Below, piece after piece: positions 53,955 through 64,000 of a DNA stretch of 64,000 nt. Within the stretch, counting starts at the first letter, position 1; each line of letters opens with the position of its first letter. Source of the stretch: Brevundimonas sp. Its GTDB lineage: Bacteria > Pseudomonadota > Alphaproteobacteria > Caulobacterales > Caulobacteraceae. Made by a program: the position numbers and the translations under genes. Under the pieces are notes generated by a model. It did not search any database. It had not been told where the DNA came from and was given only the letters and a program-made list of their open reading frames with translations. The stretch is from NCBI RefSeq assembly GCF_029945885.1, contig NZ_JAQSDK010000004.1, positions 265,372 through 329,371 of the forward strand, given 5' to 3'.

Positions 53955-54323
53955 ATGGCCGACGCTGCCTTCCCCGTCACCGTCTTCCACAATCCGGCCT
54001 GCGGGACCTCGCGCAAGGTGCTGGCCGCGATCGAGACGGCGGGACTGACACCGGAGGTCGTTGACTATGTGAAGACCGGATGGACCCGGGAGCAGCTGAC
54101 CGACCTGTTCGCTGCCATGGACAAGACCCCGCGCCAGCTGATGCGCACGACCGGCGACCTGGTCACCGACCTCGGCCTGTTGGACCCGGCCGTCTCCGAT
54201 GACGCCCTGCTGGACGCGATGGTCGAGCATCCGATCCTCGTGAACCGGCCGATCGTGAAGACGCCGAAGGGTGTGAAGCTGTGTCGCCCGGTCGAGACCG
54301 TGCAGGACCTGCTGCCCGGCTAG
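53955..54323 (+). CDS. arsC: arsenate reductase, glutaredoxin-dependent
   Basis: A 122-residue ArsC/Spx-like protein. The catalytic cysteine is in FHNPACGTSRKVLAAI (Cys16), and the ending VKTPKGVKLCRPVETV fits plasmid R773-type ArsC. It reduces arsenate to arsenite with glutathione and glutaredoxin. No arsB, acr3 or arsR is near, so it could also be a YfgD-like relative with another role. ATG 53955 has GGAG seven bases upstream; an in-frame start at 53940 lacks one. The stop overlaps the stop of the convergent DUF2891 gene by two bases. Confidence 0.85.
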   Translation: MADAAFPVTVFHNPACGTSRKVLAAIETAGLTPEVVDYVKTGWTREQLTDLFAAMDKTPRQLMRTTGDLVTDLGLLDPAVSDDALLDAMVEHPILVNRPIVKTPKGVKLCRPVETVQDLLPG

Positions 54324-55336
54324 GCGGCCGGTGCCAGAAGGGCCAGCAGGGCGAAACTGGCCAGCCAGTGCTCGCCCATATAGTCGCCGGTCACCTGCGG
54401 CAGGGCCACATCGAGATGGCGGGTGGCCGCCGTCAGGGCCACGGCCCGCCGGGCGTCGTCCGCCGGCAGGGCCGAGGCGATGCCGCGCCAGCACCAGGCG
54501 CGGCTGAGATTCAGTCCGTCCAGATGGGCGATCTTGCCGTCGCTGCGATCGCTGACCGAGGCCGGGGTGAACAGGGTCTGCGGCTGTTGTTCCGCCAGAC
54601 GCGGCAGGAACCGGTCCAGCCAGTCGACGAAGCTGTCCGGGGCCAGGGCCCGGCGCATCAGCTCGGCCTCCATCAGGGCCGGTGACAGGAACTCGTCCTG
54701 CGACGGTTCCCACGCCTGGCAGTCGCGATCCTCGCCGTGCCAGGCGATGATCCGCTCGCGGCACAGGGCTGCCAGGGCGGCCTCTCCGGCTTCATCGGCA
54801 TAGTCGAGTACGAGACGGAGGGCGAAGGCGGTGTTGTAGTGGGTGCCGACCCGGACCGGATAGGTCGACAGTGGCAGATAGGCCATGAACCGCTGCACGA
54901 AGGCGTCGGCGAGCGGTTTGAGCGCGGCGGCCCAGCGCCGGCCCGGGTCTGTCTGATGCCGGGCCAGCTCGGCCGCGAGCATCAGACACCAGGCCCAGCC
55001 ATAGGGCCGTTCGAATCCGCGACTGGACGGACGCGCCAGATAGGCAACCTCCGCAGCGATCTTGTCAGCCGTAAACAGGCTGTCGGCGAGGGCATGGATC
55101 CGCCCGGCCTCGGGCCCCTCCGGATACAGACGATAGACGGTGAACAGGGTCCACCAGCCGTGCACGCAGGAGTGCCAGTCGAAACTGCCGAAGAAGACCG
55201 GATGCAGGGCCCGAGGTCCCTGCGCATCGGCGGCCGACTCGAGCACGTGATCCAGCTTGTTTGGATATTCGCGCGTCACATGGCCCAGGGCGGTGCGGGC
55301 ATAGAGGGCGGCGATGTCGGGGGTGAGGACGGCCAT
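54320..55336 (-). CDS. DUF2891 domain-containing protein
   Basis: A 338-residue soluble protein matching DUF2891. Characteristic segments are HPVFFGSFDWHSCVHGWWTLF, RPYGWAWCLMLAAEL, GTHYNTAFAL and a His/Asp-rich ending (HLDGLNLSRAWCW, GDYMGEHWLASFALLALL). It looks like an all-helical (alpha/alpha)-toroid enzyme, but no activity is established. Its ATG overlaps the TGA of the DUF979 gene (position 55336), so it is the last gene of the pyroglutamate-type operon, and an intracellular role in handling the imported substrate is likely. Confidence 0.88.
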   Translation of the reverse strand: MAVLTPDIAALYARTALGHVTREYPNKLDHVLESAADAQGPRALHPVFFGSFDWHSCVHGWWTLFTVYRLYPEGPEAGRIHALADSLFTADKIAAEVAYLARPSSRGFERPYGWAWCLMLAAELARHQTDPGRRWAAALKPLADAFVQRFMAYLPLSTYPVRVGTHYNTAFALRLVLDYADEAGEAALAALCRERIIAWHGEDRDCQAWEPSQDEFLSPALMEAELMRRALAPDSFVDWLDRFLPRLAEQQPQTLFTPASVSDRSDGKIAHLDGLNLSRAWCWRGIASALPADDARRAVALTAATRHLDVALPQVTGDYMGEHWLASFALLALLAPAA

Positions 55337-56301
55337 CAGAAACGGAAGGCCAGAAGGTACATCAGCACAATATTGATCCCCAGCATGATCAGGGCGGTGG
55401 GCATCTGGGCCCGGATGACGCCGTTCAGCGGTGAGTTGCGGTCGGGCAGTTCCAGCAGGTTGGCCGGCACCACATTGAAATTGGCGGCCATGGGCGTCAT
55501 CAGCGTCCCGCAGAAACCGGCCAGCATGCCGATGGCGCAGACGATCGCCGGATTGCCACCGAACTGGTAGATGACGAAGGGCAGGCCGATCGCCGCCGTC
55601 ATCACCGGGAAGGCGGCGAAGGCATTGCCCATGATGACGGTGAACAGGGCCATGCCCAGGCAGTAGGCGACCACGGCGATCAGGGCCGAGGTCATTGGCA
55701 CCGCCTGGGTCACCAGTTCCCCGACCACCCCGCCGACATTGGTGGCGAGGAAGACCGCGCCCAGCGAGGCCAGCATCTGCGGCAAAAGGGCGGCCCAGCC
55801 GATCGAATCCATCAGCCGCCGCCCTTCCTGAACCGGTGCCAGCACCGGGGGGCGCAGCCAGGCCATGGCCACGGCGAGGGCGATGACACAGCCCAGGCCG
55901 AGGGCGATCAGCGTGGTCTGGACCGGCGCGATCAGCCAGGCACCGGCGGCGGAATGTTTGGCGGCCAGGGTTCCGCCGACGGCCACGACCGGCACGATCA
56001 GGGCCGGCAGGAACAGGGCATTGCCGCGCCGCGCGGCGCTGGCGAGGCGAACCTCGGGACCGGTCGTGGCCGGCCTGGCGACCCCCAGTCGCTTCAGCCC
56101 GCCGATGGCCACCAGCGCCAGAACCAGAATGCCGTTGCCCAGTCCGCCGAGCCAGGTACCGAACAGCATGGAGGCGGCGATCAGACCCCAGAACAGGGCG
56201 CTGCGGATGCGTGTCGGATGCTCGCGGTCGCGCAGGGTCAGGACGGCAAAGGCGAGGAACATCAGCCCCACCACCAGATAGGCGTGTTCGAGGGTGATCA
56301 C
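55336..56301 (-). CDS. DUF979 membrane protein
   Basis: A 321-residue membrane protein with around nine hydrophobic helices. DUF979 family features include VGLMFLAFAVLTLRDREHPTRIRSALFWGLI near the start, the central TNVGGVVGELV and IMGNAFAAFPVMTAAIGLPFVI, and AGFCGTLMTPMAANFNVVP. It overlaps the preceding DUF969 gene by four bases; the two families nearly always occur together and are thought to form one transporter. Being next to a 5-oxoprolinase gene supports 5-oxoproline or a related cyclic amide as the substrate. Confidence 0.9.
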   Translation of the reverse strand: MITLEHAYLVVGLMFLAFAVLTLRDREHPTRIRSALFWGLIAASMLFGTWLGGLGNGILVLALVAIGGLKRLGVARPATTGPEVRLASAARRGNALFLPALIVPVVAVGGTLAAKHSAAGAWLIAPVQTTLIALGLGCVIALAVAMAWLRPPVLAPVQEGRRLMDSIGWAALLPQMLASLGAVFLATNVGGVVGELVTQAVPMTSALIAVVAYCLGMALFTVIMGNAFAAFPVMTAAIGLPFVIYQFGGNPAIVCAIGMLAGFCGTLMTPMAANFNVVPANLLELPDRNSPLNGVIRAQMPTALIMLGINIVLMYLLAFRF

Positions 56302-57041
56302 TGGCCCACCTCCCCGTCCGGACCCGCCGCAGGGGCGGTGTCCGCAATCTCCCGGTGGATCGACCGGTCAAACAGCAGCAGTCGCGCGCCGTGCACGACG
56401 AAGGCCGCGATGGCGGTCGGTATGGCCCAGATCGAGATCTGCAGGGGTTCGACGATCAGCCCCGCCTGTTCGAGGAAGCCGACGATCAGCACGATCGAGC
56501 CGATGGCGATGAAGATGTCCTCGCCGAAGAACAGGCCGATATTGTCGGTCGCGGCGGACATCCCGCGGATCCGGAAGCGGACCCGGTCAGTCAGGGGCCT
56601 GCCGGCCTCGACCTCGGCCGCCCCCTCGGCCATCGGGGCAATCAGGGGGCGGACCATCTGCGGATGCCCACCCAGCGACGTCAGGCCCAGCGCCGCGGTC
56701 GCCTGGCGCACCAGCAGATAGCTGACCAGGAGCCGCCCGGCGGTCGCGGCCCGCACCTTGCCGACCAGTATCCGCGCCCGTTCCTGTAATCCCTTGCGTT
56801 CCAGCAGGCCGATCACGGGCAGGACCAGCCAGGTGATATGGAAATAGCGGTTGTCGTTGAAGGCGTTGCCGAAGGCCGACAGGGTGTCGATCGCGGCCTG
56901 CAGCAGGGCCCGGGGTTCGACGCCGGGGACGACCACGGCCATCACGCCGGTGACGATGGCGGCGGCCAGAATGACCAGCAGCGGATTGATGCGGGCGACG
57001 AAGCCGGCCACGACCACCGCGATCCCCAGAAGCACCAGCAT
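56298..57041 (-). CDS. DUF969 membrane protein
   Basis: A 247-residue membrane protein with about five or six helices and the DUF969 signatures ALGLTSLGGHPQMVRPLIAPMAEGAAE and SAATDNIGLFFGEDIFIAIGSIVLI. It is the upstream partner of DUF979 (ATGA-type overlap at 56298-56301). In several bacteria the pair is adjacent to pyrrolidone-carboxylate peptidase; here it follows a 5-oxoprolinase/hydantoinase gene 74 bases upstream. A two-component permease for pyroglutamate is the best guess. Confidence 0.9.
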   Translation of the reverse strand: MLVLLGIAVVVAGFVARINPLLVILAAAIVTGVMAVVVPGVEPRALLQAAIDTLSAFGNAFNDNRYFHITWLVLPVIGLLERKGLQERARILVGKVRAATAGRLLVSYLLVRQATAALGLTSLGGHPQMVRPLIAPMAEGAAEVEAGRPLTDRVRFRIRGMSAATDNIGLFFGEDIFIAIGSIVLIVGFLEQAGLIVEPLQISIWAIPTAIAAFVVHGARLLLFDRSIHREIADTAPAAGPDGEVGQ

Positions 57042-57115
57042 GTTGAATTCCCCCGAACGTCCGTGATGGTGACTTGGAACGGGGGACGATGAAAGCCCCC
57101 CGCGAATGCCCGCGC

Positions 57116-60100
57116 CTAGCGCTCCGGCGGTGGCCCGAATCCGCCGCCGCCCGGGGTCTCGATGACGAAGACGTCGCCCGGCTGCATCTGCACCTCGGCC
57201 GTCGAGCCCAGGGCCTCATGGGTACCGTCCGCGCGCTCGACGCTGTTGCGTCCGACCGCGCCCGGCAGGCCGCCGGCGACCCCGAAGGGCGGCACACGGC
57301 GGCGGTTCGACAGGATGGCGGCGGTCATCGGTTCGAGGAAGCGCACGCGGCGGATCACGCCGTCGCCGCCGTGATGGGCCCCCGCTCCGCCCGAACCGCG
57401 CCGGATCGAGAAGGAGTCCAGCCGCACCGGAAAGCGGGTTTCCAGAACCTCGGGATCGGTCAGCCGGCTGTTGGTCATATGGGTCTGGACCGCGTCGGCC
57501 CCGTCGAAATCCGGTCCGGCACCCGAGCCGCCGGCGATGGTCTCGTAATACTGGCGGGTCTCGTCGCCGAAGGTGAAATTGTTCATCGTCCCCTGGCTGG
57601 CGGCCAGCACACCGAGGGCACCGTAGAGGGTGTCGACCACCGCCTGACTGGTCTCGACATTGCCGGCCACGACGGCGGCCGGATAGCGCGGGCTGAGCAT
57701 CGACCCCTCGGGCACGATCAGCTCGAGCGGTTTCATACAGCCGGCGTTCAACGGAATGGCGTCGTCGACCAGGGTGCGGAAGACGTAGAGGACGGCGGCG
57801 CGGGTGATCGACAGCGGCGCGTTGAAATTATTGTCGCGCTGCGGGCTGGTGCCGGTGAAGTCGATGGTGGCCCGCCGCGCCACCGGGTCGACGTCGATCC
57901 GGACCCGGATGATCGCGCCGTCATCCATCTCCAGCGCGAATTCGCCGGGCTTGAGCACGGCCAGCACCTGGCGCACGGCCGCCTCGGCATTGTCCTGGAC
58001 GTGGCCCATATAGGCCTCGACTGCGGCGCGACCGAAGGCGTCCACCATGGCCTCCAGCTCCTGGGCCCCGCGGGCGCAGGCGGCGACCTGGGCCTTCAGG
58101 TCGGCCAGGTTCTGGTCGATGTTGCGGGCCGGCCAGCGACCCGAGCTCAGCAGGGCCCGGGTCTCGGCCTCGCACAGTCGGCCCTCGTCGATCAGCAGGA
58201 CGTCGTCGATCAGCACGCCCTCCTCCTCAACCGTGCGGCTGCCCGGCGGCATGGAGCCCGGGGTGATGCCGCCGATATCGGCATGGTGGCCGCGGGCCGC
58301 GACGAAAAAGGCCGGGGCGTCGTCGTCGGGCAGGAAGACCGGCATGATGACGGTGATGTCGGGCAGGTGGGTGCCGCCGTTCCACGGGGCATTCAGCATA
58401 TAGACGTCGCCGTCGCGCAGGCCGCGGCCGTCACGGGCCTCGCCCCGGGCGCGGATAACGGCGGCAATACTTTCGCCCATCGATCCCAGATGCACCGGGA
58501 TGTGCGGGGCGTTGGCGATCAGGGCCCCGCCGTGATCGAAGACGGCGCAGGAGAAGTCGAGCCGCTCCTTGATGTTGACCGAATAGGCGGTGGCCCGTAG
58601 CGCCTCGCCCATCTGTTCGGCCACGGCCATGAAGCGGCTGTTGAACACGGCCAGCAGGATGGGATCGGCGGCCGTGCCTGCGGCAAGACGCGGGGCCAGG
58701 GGCGCGACGCGCTCGAGAATCAGGTTCAGTCCGGCATCGGCGGTGGCCCGCCAGCCGGGTTCGATCACCGTGGTGCCGGTCTGTTCGAGGACGATGGCCG
58801 GACCGTCGACAATGGCCCCGGCCGTCAGGGTCTCGCGCCGCACGATCGCTGTGTTGTGGTCGCTGCCGGCCATGCGGATACGGGCTGCGGGGATGGGCGC
58901 GCTCCCCGCTGTCGACGGCGGGACGGCTGCGCGTTCCGGCGTGTCGGACCGGCCGGTGGCCTCGGCCTCCAGACTCTCGACGATCAGGGCCTTGTCGCCG
59001 GCAACGAAGCCGAAGCGGCGACGATGCAGGGCGTCGAAGGCTGCCCGCATGGTCGCGACCGGGCCGAAGGGGACGGCCAGGGCCGTGTCGGTGCCGTCAT
59101 AACGGATTCGCGCCCGGACCCGCGTCTCGACGGAATCGAAGGCCATGGCCTGGGTCACCAGCTCGGTCCGGGCCAGCTGTTCAAGAGCGCTGGCGCGCTG
59201 CTCCAGCGGGCGGGCCTGGTCATCGGCCAGGGGCAGGGCCACGGTCTCCTCGCGCAGGGTCCGCACCGCCGCCAGTCCCATGCCGTAGGCCGACAGGACA
59301 CCGGCCAGGGGGTGGACCATGACCCGGGTCATGCCGAGGGCGTCGGCGACCATACAGGCGTGCTGGCCGCCGGCTCCGCCGAAGCTGTTCAGCACATAGG
59401 TGGTGACGTCATGGCCGCGTTGGATGGAGATGGCCTTGATCGCCTCGGCCATGTCCTGGACGGCGATGGCGAGAAAGCCCTCGGCCAGTTCAGCCGGGGA
59501 CATGGCCTGGCCGGTCGCGGCCTCAACCTCGTCTGCCAGGGCCTCGAACCGGATGCGCACGATATCGGCGTCCAGCGGCTGGTCGGCCGAGGGGCCGAAG
59601 ACCGGCGGGAAGAATTCGGGGCGCAGCTTGCCCAGCATGACGTTGCAGTCGGTCACCGTCAGCGGGCCGCCGCGACGATAGGCGGCCGGCCCCGGCACGG
59701 CCCCGGCGGATTCCGGCCCGACCCGCAGCCGCGCGCCGTCGAAGCGGCAGATTGAGCCGCCGCCGGCCGCGACCGTATGCACGGCCAGCATCGGGGCCCG
59801 CAGCCGGACCCCGGCGACGATACTGTCGGAGGTGCGTTCGAATTCACCGGCGTAGTGGCAGACGTCCGTGGAGGTGCCGCCCATGTCGAAGCCGATGACC
59901 CGGTCGAAACCGGCGGCGGCCGCCGTTTCGGCCATGCCGACCACACCGCCGGCGGGACCGGACAGGATGGCATCCTTGCCGCGGAAGGCGCGGGCACCGG
60001 TCAGGCCGCCGTTCGACTGCATGAACAGCAGGGGCGTGTCCGCCCCCAGTTCGGTTTCGACCCGGTCGACATAGGCCCGCAGCACCGGCGACAGATAGGC

Positions 60101-60748
60101 GTCAGCCACCGTGGTGTCGCCGCGGCCGACCAGTTTGATCAGGGCCCCGATCTCGTGGCTGACCGAAACCTGGTCGAAGCCGACCTCCCGGGCGATGTCG
60201 GCGAGCCGGGCCTCGTCGGCGGTCCAGCGCCAGCCGTGCAGCAGAACGATGGCCAGGGCGCGAAAGCCGGCGGCATGGGCGGCTGTCAGTCCGGCGCGGG
60301 CCGTGGCCTCGTCCAGCGGTTCCAGGACCGTACCGTCGACCGCGACCCGGGCGTCGATCTCGATGACCCGGTCGTAGAGCTGGCGGTTCAGAACAATGTG
60401 GCGGGCGAAGATGTCGGGACGGCTCTGCCAGCCGATGGCCAGGGCGTCGCCGAAACCGCGGGTGATGGCCAGGACGGTCGGCTCGCCCTTGCGTTCCAGC
60501 AGGGCGTTGGTCGCGACGGTGGTGCCCATGCGGACGGTCTCGACCCGGCCCGGCGGCAGGGGGCCGGGTCCGGCGTCCAGCAGGCGACGCACACCCTCGA
60601 CGGCGGCGTCGGCATAGTGTTCGGGATTTTCCGACAGCAGTTTGCCGGTCAGGACGCGGCCGTCCGGCGACTGGGCGACGATGTCGGTGAAGGTGCCGCC
60701 GCGATCGATCCAGAAGCGCCAGCCCGGCTGTCGGTCGTCACGGGTCAT
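57116..60748 (-). CDS. 5-oxoprolinase/hydantoinase, fused A and B subunits
   Basis: A 1210-residue ATP-dependent cyclic-amide hydrolase. The HyuA half (residues 1 to about 680) has [11 protein letters not shown] at 15-25, [13 protein letters not shown], and the actin-like nucleotide motif [11 protein letters not shown]. The HyuB half (about 700-1205) has [42 protein letters not shown] and [11 protein letters not shown] at the very end. A single chain of this size is the OPLAH-type 5-oxoprolinase layout, converting 5-oxoproline to glutamate with ATP; hydantoins are possible too. It is co-directional with the DUF969-DUF979-DUF2891 genes. Confidence 0.92.
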   Translation of the reverse strand: MTRDDRQPGWRFWIDRGGTFTDIVAQSPDGRVLTGKLLSENPEHYADAAVEGVRRLLDAGPGPLPPGRVETVRMGTTVATNALLERKGEPTVLAITRGFGDALAIGWQSRPDIFARHIVLNRQLYDRVIEIDARVAVDGTVLEPLDEATARAGLTAAHAAGFRALAIVLLHGWRWTADEARLADIAREVGFDQVSVSHEIGALIKLVGRGDTTVADAYLSPVLRAYVDRVETELGADTPLLFMQSNGGLTGARAFRGKDAILSGPAGGVVGMAETAAAAGFDRVIGFDMGGTSTDVCHYAGEFERTSDSIVAGVRLRAPMLAVHTVAAGGGSICRFDGARLRVGPESAGAVPGPAAYRRGGPLTVTDCNVMLGKLRPEFFPPVFGPSADQPLDADIVRIRFEALADEVEAATGQAMSPAELAEGFLAIAVQDMAEAIKAISIQRGHDVTTYVLNSFGGAGGQHACMVADALGMTRVMVHPLAGVLSAYGMGLAAVRTLREETVALPLADDQARPLEQRASALEQLARTELVTQAMAFDSVETRVRARIRYDGTDTALAVPFGPVATMRAAFDALHRRRFGFVAGDKALIVESLEAEATGRSDTPERAAVPPSTAGSAPIPAARIRMAGSDHNTAIVRRETLTAGAIVDGPAIVLEQTGTTVIEPGWRATADAGLNLILERVAPLAPRLAAGTAADPILLAVFNSRFMAVAEQMGEALRATAYSVNIKERLDFSCAVFDHGGALIANAPHIPVHLGSMGESIAAVIRARGEARDGRGLRDGDVYMLNAPWNGGTHLPDITVIMPVFLPDDDAPAFFVAARGHHADIGGITPGSMPPGSRTVEEEGVLIDDVLLIDEGRLCEAETRALLSSGRWPARNIDQNLADLKAQVAACARGAQELEAMVDAFGRAAVEAYMGHVQDNAEAAVRQVLAVLKPGEFALEMDDGAIIRVRIDVDPVARRATIDFTGTSPQRDNNFNAPLSITRAAVLYVFRTLVDDAIPLNAGCMKPLELIVPEGSMLSPRYPAAVVAGNVETSQAVVDTLYGALGVLAASQGTMNNFTFGDETRQYYETIAGGSGAGPDFDGADAVQTHMTNSRLTDPEVLETRFPVRLDSFSIRRGSGGAGAHHGGDGVIRRVRFLEPMTAAILSNRRRVPPFGVAGGLPGAVGRNSVERADGTHEALGSTAEVQMQPGDVFVIETPGGGGFGPPPER

Positions 60749-60756
60749 CGGGCGGC

Positions 60757-61191
60757 TCAGCGTTTGCGGAAACGGGCGGCGTCGCCGGCGAGGGACGCGC
60801 CCCAGGCGTCGGGCTGTTCGTCGTCAGGCTGGAACGGCAGTTCACCGGCGACACCGCGAATGGCCAGCCACAGCTGGGTGCTGAAATGGTCGAGCATGCG
60901 CAGCGGCTTGCGGCGGTCATCGGTGACGTCCCAGCCCTCGGCGGCGAAGGCCTCGATCTGGCGGGCCTGGGACGCCTGGTCGATCCCGTCCCAGCCGTCC
61001 GGTCGGGGCAGGGCCTCGGCCTCGTCGGCAGTCAGGCCGAAGACAGCGCGGGAGCAGGCATCGATCTCGGGGAATTCGGCGCGGGCGTCCGGCTCGGCCC
61101 AGGCCCGTTTCATCAGCGCCCGGTATTCCAGGTCATCGATGCCGGGCAGGTCGATCAGGCGGCGCAGGCGGGGCGATGCGGTCATGGGCAT
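60757..61191 (-). CDS. uncharacterised protein leading the oxoprolinase operon
   Basis: A 144-residue soluble protein I do not recognise. It is acidic and Trp/Asp-rich, with [30 protein letters not shown] and [22 protein letters not shown]. No signal peptide or membrane helix. The stop is eight bases before the oxoprolinase ATG, so the two are surely co-transcribed. The start may be 61191 or the second methionine at 61185. Confidence 0.65.
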   Translation of the reverse strand: MPMTASPRLRRLIDLPGIDDLEYRALMKRAWAEPDARAEFPEIDACSRAVFGLTADEAEALPRPDGWDGIDQASQARQIEAFAAEGWDVTDDRRKPLRMLDHFSTQLWLAIRGVAGELPFQPDDEQPDAWGASLAGDAARFRKR

Positions 61192-61298
61192 GACTTAGCG
61201 TCCGGCTGCGCCGGGCGATAGTCACCGGCGCGTGAGGGTGCTGGCGGCGGCCGCGTCGGGAGACTAGACTGGATCTGCCCTGACCGGAGAGACGCGCG

Positions 61299-61931
61299 AT
61301 GAGCGACGAGATCGTCTTCTATACCAATCCGATGTCGCGCGGACGGATCGTGCGCTGGATGCTGGAAGAGCTGGGCCAGCCCTATCGCACCGAGGTGCTG
61401 GAGTACGGCACGACGATGAAGGCCCCGGCCTATCTGGCCATCAATCCGATGGGCAAGGTGCCGGCGGTGGCGTACCGCGGCGTGGTGGTGACCGAATGCG
61501 CCGCCATCTGCGCCTGGCTGGCCGACGCCTTTCCCGAGGCGGGCCTGGCCCCGGCGTTTGACGATCCGGCCCGCGGCACCTGGCTGCGCTGGCTGTTCTT
61601 CGCCGCCGGACCGCTGGAGGCCGCCGTCACCGCCAAATCGCTGGGCCTGCTGGCTCCGGCCGACAAGGCGATGCAGGCCGGCTACGGCAGTTTCGACTCC
61701 GCGGTCGACACCCTCGAAACCGCCGTGGCCGCCGGCCCGTATATCCTCGGTGACCGGTTCAGCGCCGCCGACGTCTATGTCGGCAGCCAGATCATCTGGG
61801 GCCTGATGTTCAAGACCCTGCCCGAACGGCCGGCCTTCCAGGCCTATGCCGAACGTCTCTCGACCCGGCCGGCGGCGGTGCGGGCCCGGGAGATCGACGA
61901 CGCCCTGATCGCCGCCGCCAAGACCGTCTGA
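61299..61931 (+). CDS. glutathione S-transferase family protein
   Basis: A 210-residue cytosolic GST. The thioredoxin-like domain has FYTNPMSRGRIVRWMLEELG, with Ser13 in the catalytic position, then NPMGKVPAVAYRG and the glutathione gamma-glutamyl site TECAAICAWLADAF. The helical domain has the N-capping box FSAADVYVGSQIIWG. It is one of two GST genes in the window and shares little sequence with the first. It is divergent from the oxoprolinase operon, 107 bases away; the substrate is unknown. Confidence 0.9.
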   Translation: MSDEIVFYTNPMSRGRIVRWMLEELGQPYRTEVLEYGTTMKAPAYLAINPMGKVPAVAYRGVVVTECAAICAWLADAFPEAGLAPAFDDPARGTWLRWLFFAAGPLEAAVTAKSLGLLAPADKAMQAGYGSFDSAVDTLETAVAAGPYILGDRFSAADVYVGSQIIWGLMFKTLPERPAFQAYAERLSTRPAAVRAREIDDALIAAAKTV

Positions 61932-61964
61932 ACCCATCCCCCTGAACTGGAAGGAGACCAGCCG

Positions 61965-62180
61965 ATGCGTACCTCCCTCGCCTTGATCGCCCTGCTCACC
62001 CTGAGCGCCTGTGCCACCGGCACCGTCGGTGACTCGCAATACCAGCGCGAACTGACCGCCCTGGAACAGAGCTGCCGCGACCGCGGCGGCGTCCTCGTCT
62101 CCACCGGCGCGATCACCGGCCATCCGGGCACCGAGTTCGCCTGCCACATCAGCGGCCCGGCCACCCGCATCGATCGCTGA
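61965..62180 (+). CDS. small lipoprotein
   Basis: A 71-residue protein with a signal peptide ending in a lipobox: MRTSLALIALLTLSAC, Cys16. The mature part of about 55 residues has two further cysteines (QSCRDRGG and FACHI) that may form a disulphide. SD AAGGAGA lies seven bases before the ATG. No family recognised. It is 33 bases downstream of the GST gene. Confidence 0.75.
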   Translation: MRTSLALIALLTLSACATGTVGDSQYQRELTALEQSCRDRGGVLVSTGAITGHPGTEFACHISGPATRIDR

Positions 62181-62396
62181 CTCCGACGCGAGCCGGACGG
62201 CACAGGACGTCGCTGCTCCCCGACCGGGGGTGGCGGCGTCTTGCCTTTTGCACTGCAATATCGCATCAGCAGCCGTCATCACGGACCCGGCCTCGACCGG
62301 GTGGCTAGCCTGGGTGCCGATCCCCCGGGAAACGGATCGATCCCGGACATCCCGCGCCTGTCGCGCCCGGTCGATCCAGCGACGGACCCTGACGGA

Positions 62397-63878
62397 ATGA
62401 CCCTGATCGCCAACGCCCGCCAGCAATGGCTGGCCAATCCCCGCAAGGACCTGCTGGCGGGCACGGTCGTGGCCCTGGCCCTGATCCCCGAGGCCATCGC
62501 CTTCTCGATCATCGCCGGGGTCGATCCGGCCGTCGGCCTGTACGCCAGTTTCGTCATCGCCGTGACCATCGCCTTCGTCGGCGGCCGTCCGGCCATGATC
62601 AGCGCCGCCACCGGGGCCATGGCCCTGTTGATGGTCACCCTGGTGCGCGATCACGGGCTGGAATATCTGTTCGCCGCCTCGATCCTGACCGGCATTTTCC
62701 AGGTCGCCGTCGGCCTGCTGCGGCTGGGGCGGTACATCAAATTCGTCTCGAAATCGGTGATGACCGGTTTCGTCAACTCGCTGGCCATACTGATCTTCAT
62801 GGCCCAGCTGCCCGAGCTGATCGGGGCCAATTGGCAGACCTTCGCCATGGTCGCCGCCGGCCTGGTCATCATCTACGGCCTGCCGAGGATCACCAGGGCC
62901 GTGCCGTCGCCGCTGGTGGCCATTGTGGTGCTGAGCGGCCTGGCCGTGTGGATGGGGCTGGACGTGCGCACCGTGGGCGACATGGGCGAGATGCCCTCGA
63001 CCCTGCCGATGTTCCACCTGCCGCAGGTGCCGCTGACCTGGGAGACCTTCGCCATCATCGCCCCGGTGGCGGCGACCCTGGCCTTCGTCGGCCTGCTGGA
63101 GAGTCTGCTGACCGCCAATCTGATCGACGACATCACCGACACCCCGTCGGACAAGGACCGCGAGACGCGCGGCCAGGGCATCGCCAACATCCTGTCGCCC
63201 CTGTTCGGCGGCATGGCCGGTTGCGCCATGATCGGCCAGTCGATCATCAATGTAACCAGCGGCGCGCGCGGGCGGCTGTCGACCCTGTGGGCCGGGGTGT
63301 TCCTGCTGTTCCTGATCCTGGTGCTGCAGGACTGGGTCGCGGTCATTCCCATGGCCGCCCTGGTGGCGGTGATGATCATGGTCTCGATCGGCACCTTTGA
63401 CTGGGGCTCGATGCTGAAGCTGCGCGAGACGCCGATGCAGTCGTCGATCGTGATGCTGGCCACCACCGGCACGGTGGTCCTGACCCACGACCTGTCCAAG
63501 GGGGTGATGCTGGGCGTGATCCTTTCGGCGGTCTTCTTCATGCGCAAGGTCGGCAAGACGGTGGTGGTGACCGAGGTCGACTCGCCCGAGGGCGAGCTGT
63601 GTTACGCGGTCAGCGGCCAGCTGTTCTTCGCCTCGGCCGATGTGTTCGCCGCCGCCTTCGAACATCACGGCCACCCGACCCGGGTCGAGATCGACATGAC
63701 CGAGGCCCATCTGTGGGACCTGACCGGGGCCGCCGCCGTCGACAAGGTGGTGTTCCGCTATCGCCGCCAGGGGGCCGAGGTTGTGCTGACCGGCATGAAC
63801 GCCGCCAGCCAGACCCTGGTGACCCGCGTCGGCAGGCACGAGCGACAGCATCTGCCCGAGGGGGCCGGGGCGCACTGA
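62397..63878 (+). CDS. SulP-family inorganic anion transporter
   Basis: A 493-residue inner-membrane transporter of the SLC26/SulP family. The membrane domain starts with [39 protein letters not shown], the family signature, and has about 12-14 helices (a segment with [17 protein letters not shown] and [16 protein letters not shown] is also typical). A cytosolic STAS domain occupies about residues 400-480 ([37 protein letters not shown]). Possible substrates are sulfate, bicarbonate or dicarboxylates. ATG 62397 was chosen because upstream in-frame sequence from 62241 is not family-like. Confidence 0.92.
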   Translation: MTLIANARQQWLANPRKDLLAGTVVALALIPEAIAFSIIAGVDPAVGLYASFVIAVTIAFVGGRPAMISAATGAMALLMVTLVRDHGLEYLFAASILTGIFQVAVGLLRLGRYIKFVSKSVMTGFVNSLAILIFMAQLPELIGANWQTFAMVAAGLVIIYGLPRITRAVPSPLVAIVVLSGLAVWMGLDVRTVGDMGEMPSTLPMFHLPQVPLTWETFAIIAPVAATLAFVGLLESLLTANLIDDITDTPSDKDRETRGQGIANILSPLFGGMAGCAMIGQSIINVTSGARGRLSTLWAGVFLLFLILVLQDWVAVIPMAALVAVMIMVSIGTFDWGSMLKLRETPMQSSIVMLATTGTVVLTHDLSKGVMLGVILSAVFFMRKVGKTVVVTEVDSPEGELCYAVSGQLFFASADVFAAAFEHHGHPTRVEIDMTEAHLWDLTGAAAVDKVVFRYRRQGAEVVLTGMNAASQTLVTRVGRHERQHLPEGAGAH

Positions 63879-63947
63879 TCGCGGGCAGGGGCCGACCGCC
63901 TGTCGGGCAGGCAGGCCAAAGGGCCGCGCCGGTCCGGCTGCGGGTAT

Positions 63948-64000
63948 GGGGGCGTGGGCGGAGCGCCGGGCGTCCGCCCGGAGACCGTATGACTATGTGT
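63948..64000 (+). repeat. dispersed 53-base repeat, copy 2 (reaches window end)
   Basis: Inverted relative to copy 1 at 18851-18903, with 51 of 53 bases the same. It contains the same CGGGCG-type stem and ends with GGAG and an ATG followed by four codons' worth of similar sequence. It may extend past the window. It lies 69 bases after the SulP gene. Confidence 0.8.

Noticed and set aside
61182..63875. 897-codon minus-strand ORF opposite the SulP and GST genes
   Set aside because: It is the antisense of well-identified genes; its His/Gln/Gly-rich translation is the usual shadow of high-GC coding sequence.

Overview
The window is high-GC alphaproteobacterial DNA. Gene content and order (prfA, prmC, a DUF4167 gene and clpB in one string, an ATP-cone-less NrdA, many TonB-dependent receptors, Caulobacter-style intergenic palindromes) point to the Caulobacterales, most likely a Brevundimonas-like organism. 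That placement is inference from the sequence alone.

Layout. 1-27 kb is chromosomal core: the 3' part of ispG, a ParDE-like toxin-antitoxin pair overlapping a glutathione S-transferase gene, a TauE/SafE exporter, then prfA ... prmC - DUF4167 ... clpB. Two blocks of extra genes sit inside that string: a glycosyltransferase pair plus a YihY membrane protein, and a lipoprotein, an SPFH-tail protein, a serine hydrolase and a TonB receptor. After clpB comes an 880-base repeat-rich stretch without a convincing gene, then a MASE1 hybrid histidine kinase, a PAP2 phosphatase, nrdA behind a pair of NrdR-like boxes, an LpxR-like outer-membrane protein and gamma-glutamyltransferase.

27.15-41.29 kb is a genomic island inserted in the 3' end of a tRNA-Arg(ACG) gene. 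A 21-base direct repeat bounds it (27154-27174 and 41269-41289), and a tyrosine integrase lies just inside the right end. Its cargo is the most interesting part of the window. Four overlapping genes encode a small BglII/BstYI-like protein, a ParB-like protein, an SNF2-type helicase and a DUF3883 (PD-(D/E)XK-like) protein; a C5 cytosine methyltransferase gene abuts them convergently. This looks like a multi-gene restriction-type defence system that I cannot match to a named one. Further right are an unrecognised gene, an HUH-like protein with a serine recombinase and upstream dyads, and an AT-richer Sll1717-type P-loop ATPase. A small HTH regulator with its own palindrome sits at the left end.

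41.3-64 kb returns to chromosomal genes: a CsoR-type repressor divergent from a Cu(+)-type P1B ATPase with two operator-like dyads between them; an AraC regulator, TonB receptor and alpha/beta hydrolase set; tRNA-Gly(CCC); an amidohydrolase; an M1 peptidase; a Bcr/CflA efflux pump; ArsC; and a five-gene operon joining a 5-oxoprolinase/hydantoinase to the DUF969-DUF979 membrane pair and DUF2891, probably for pyroglutamate uptake and use. The window ends with a GST, a small lipoprotein, a SulP transporter, and an inverted 53-base copy of a repeat found at 18851-18903.
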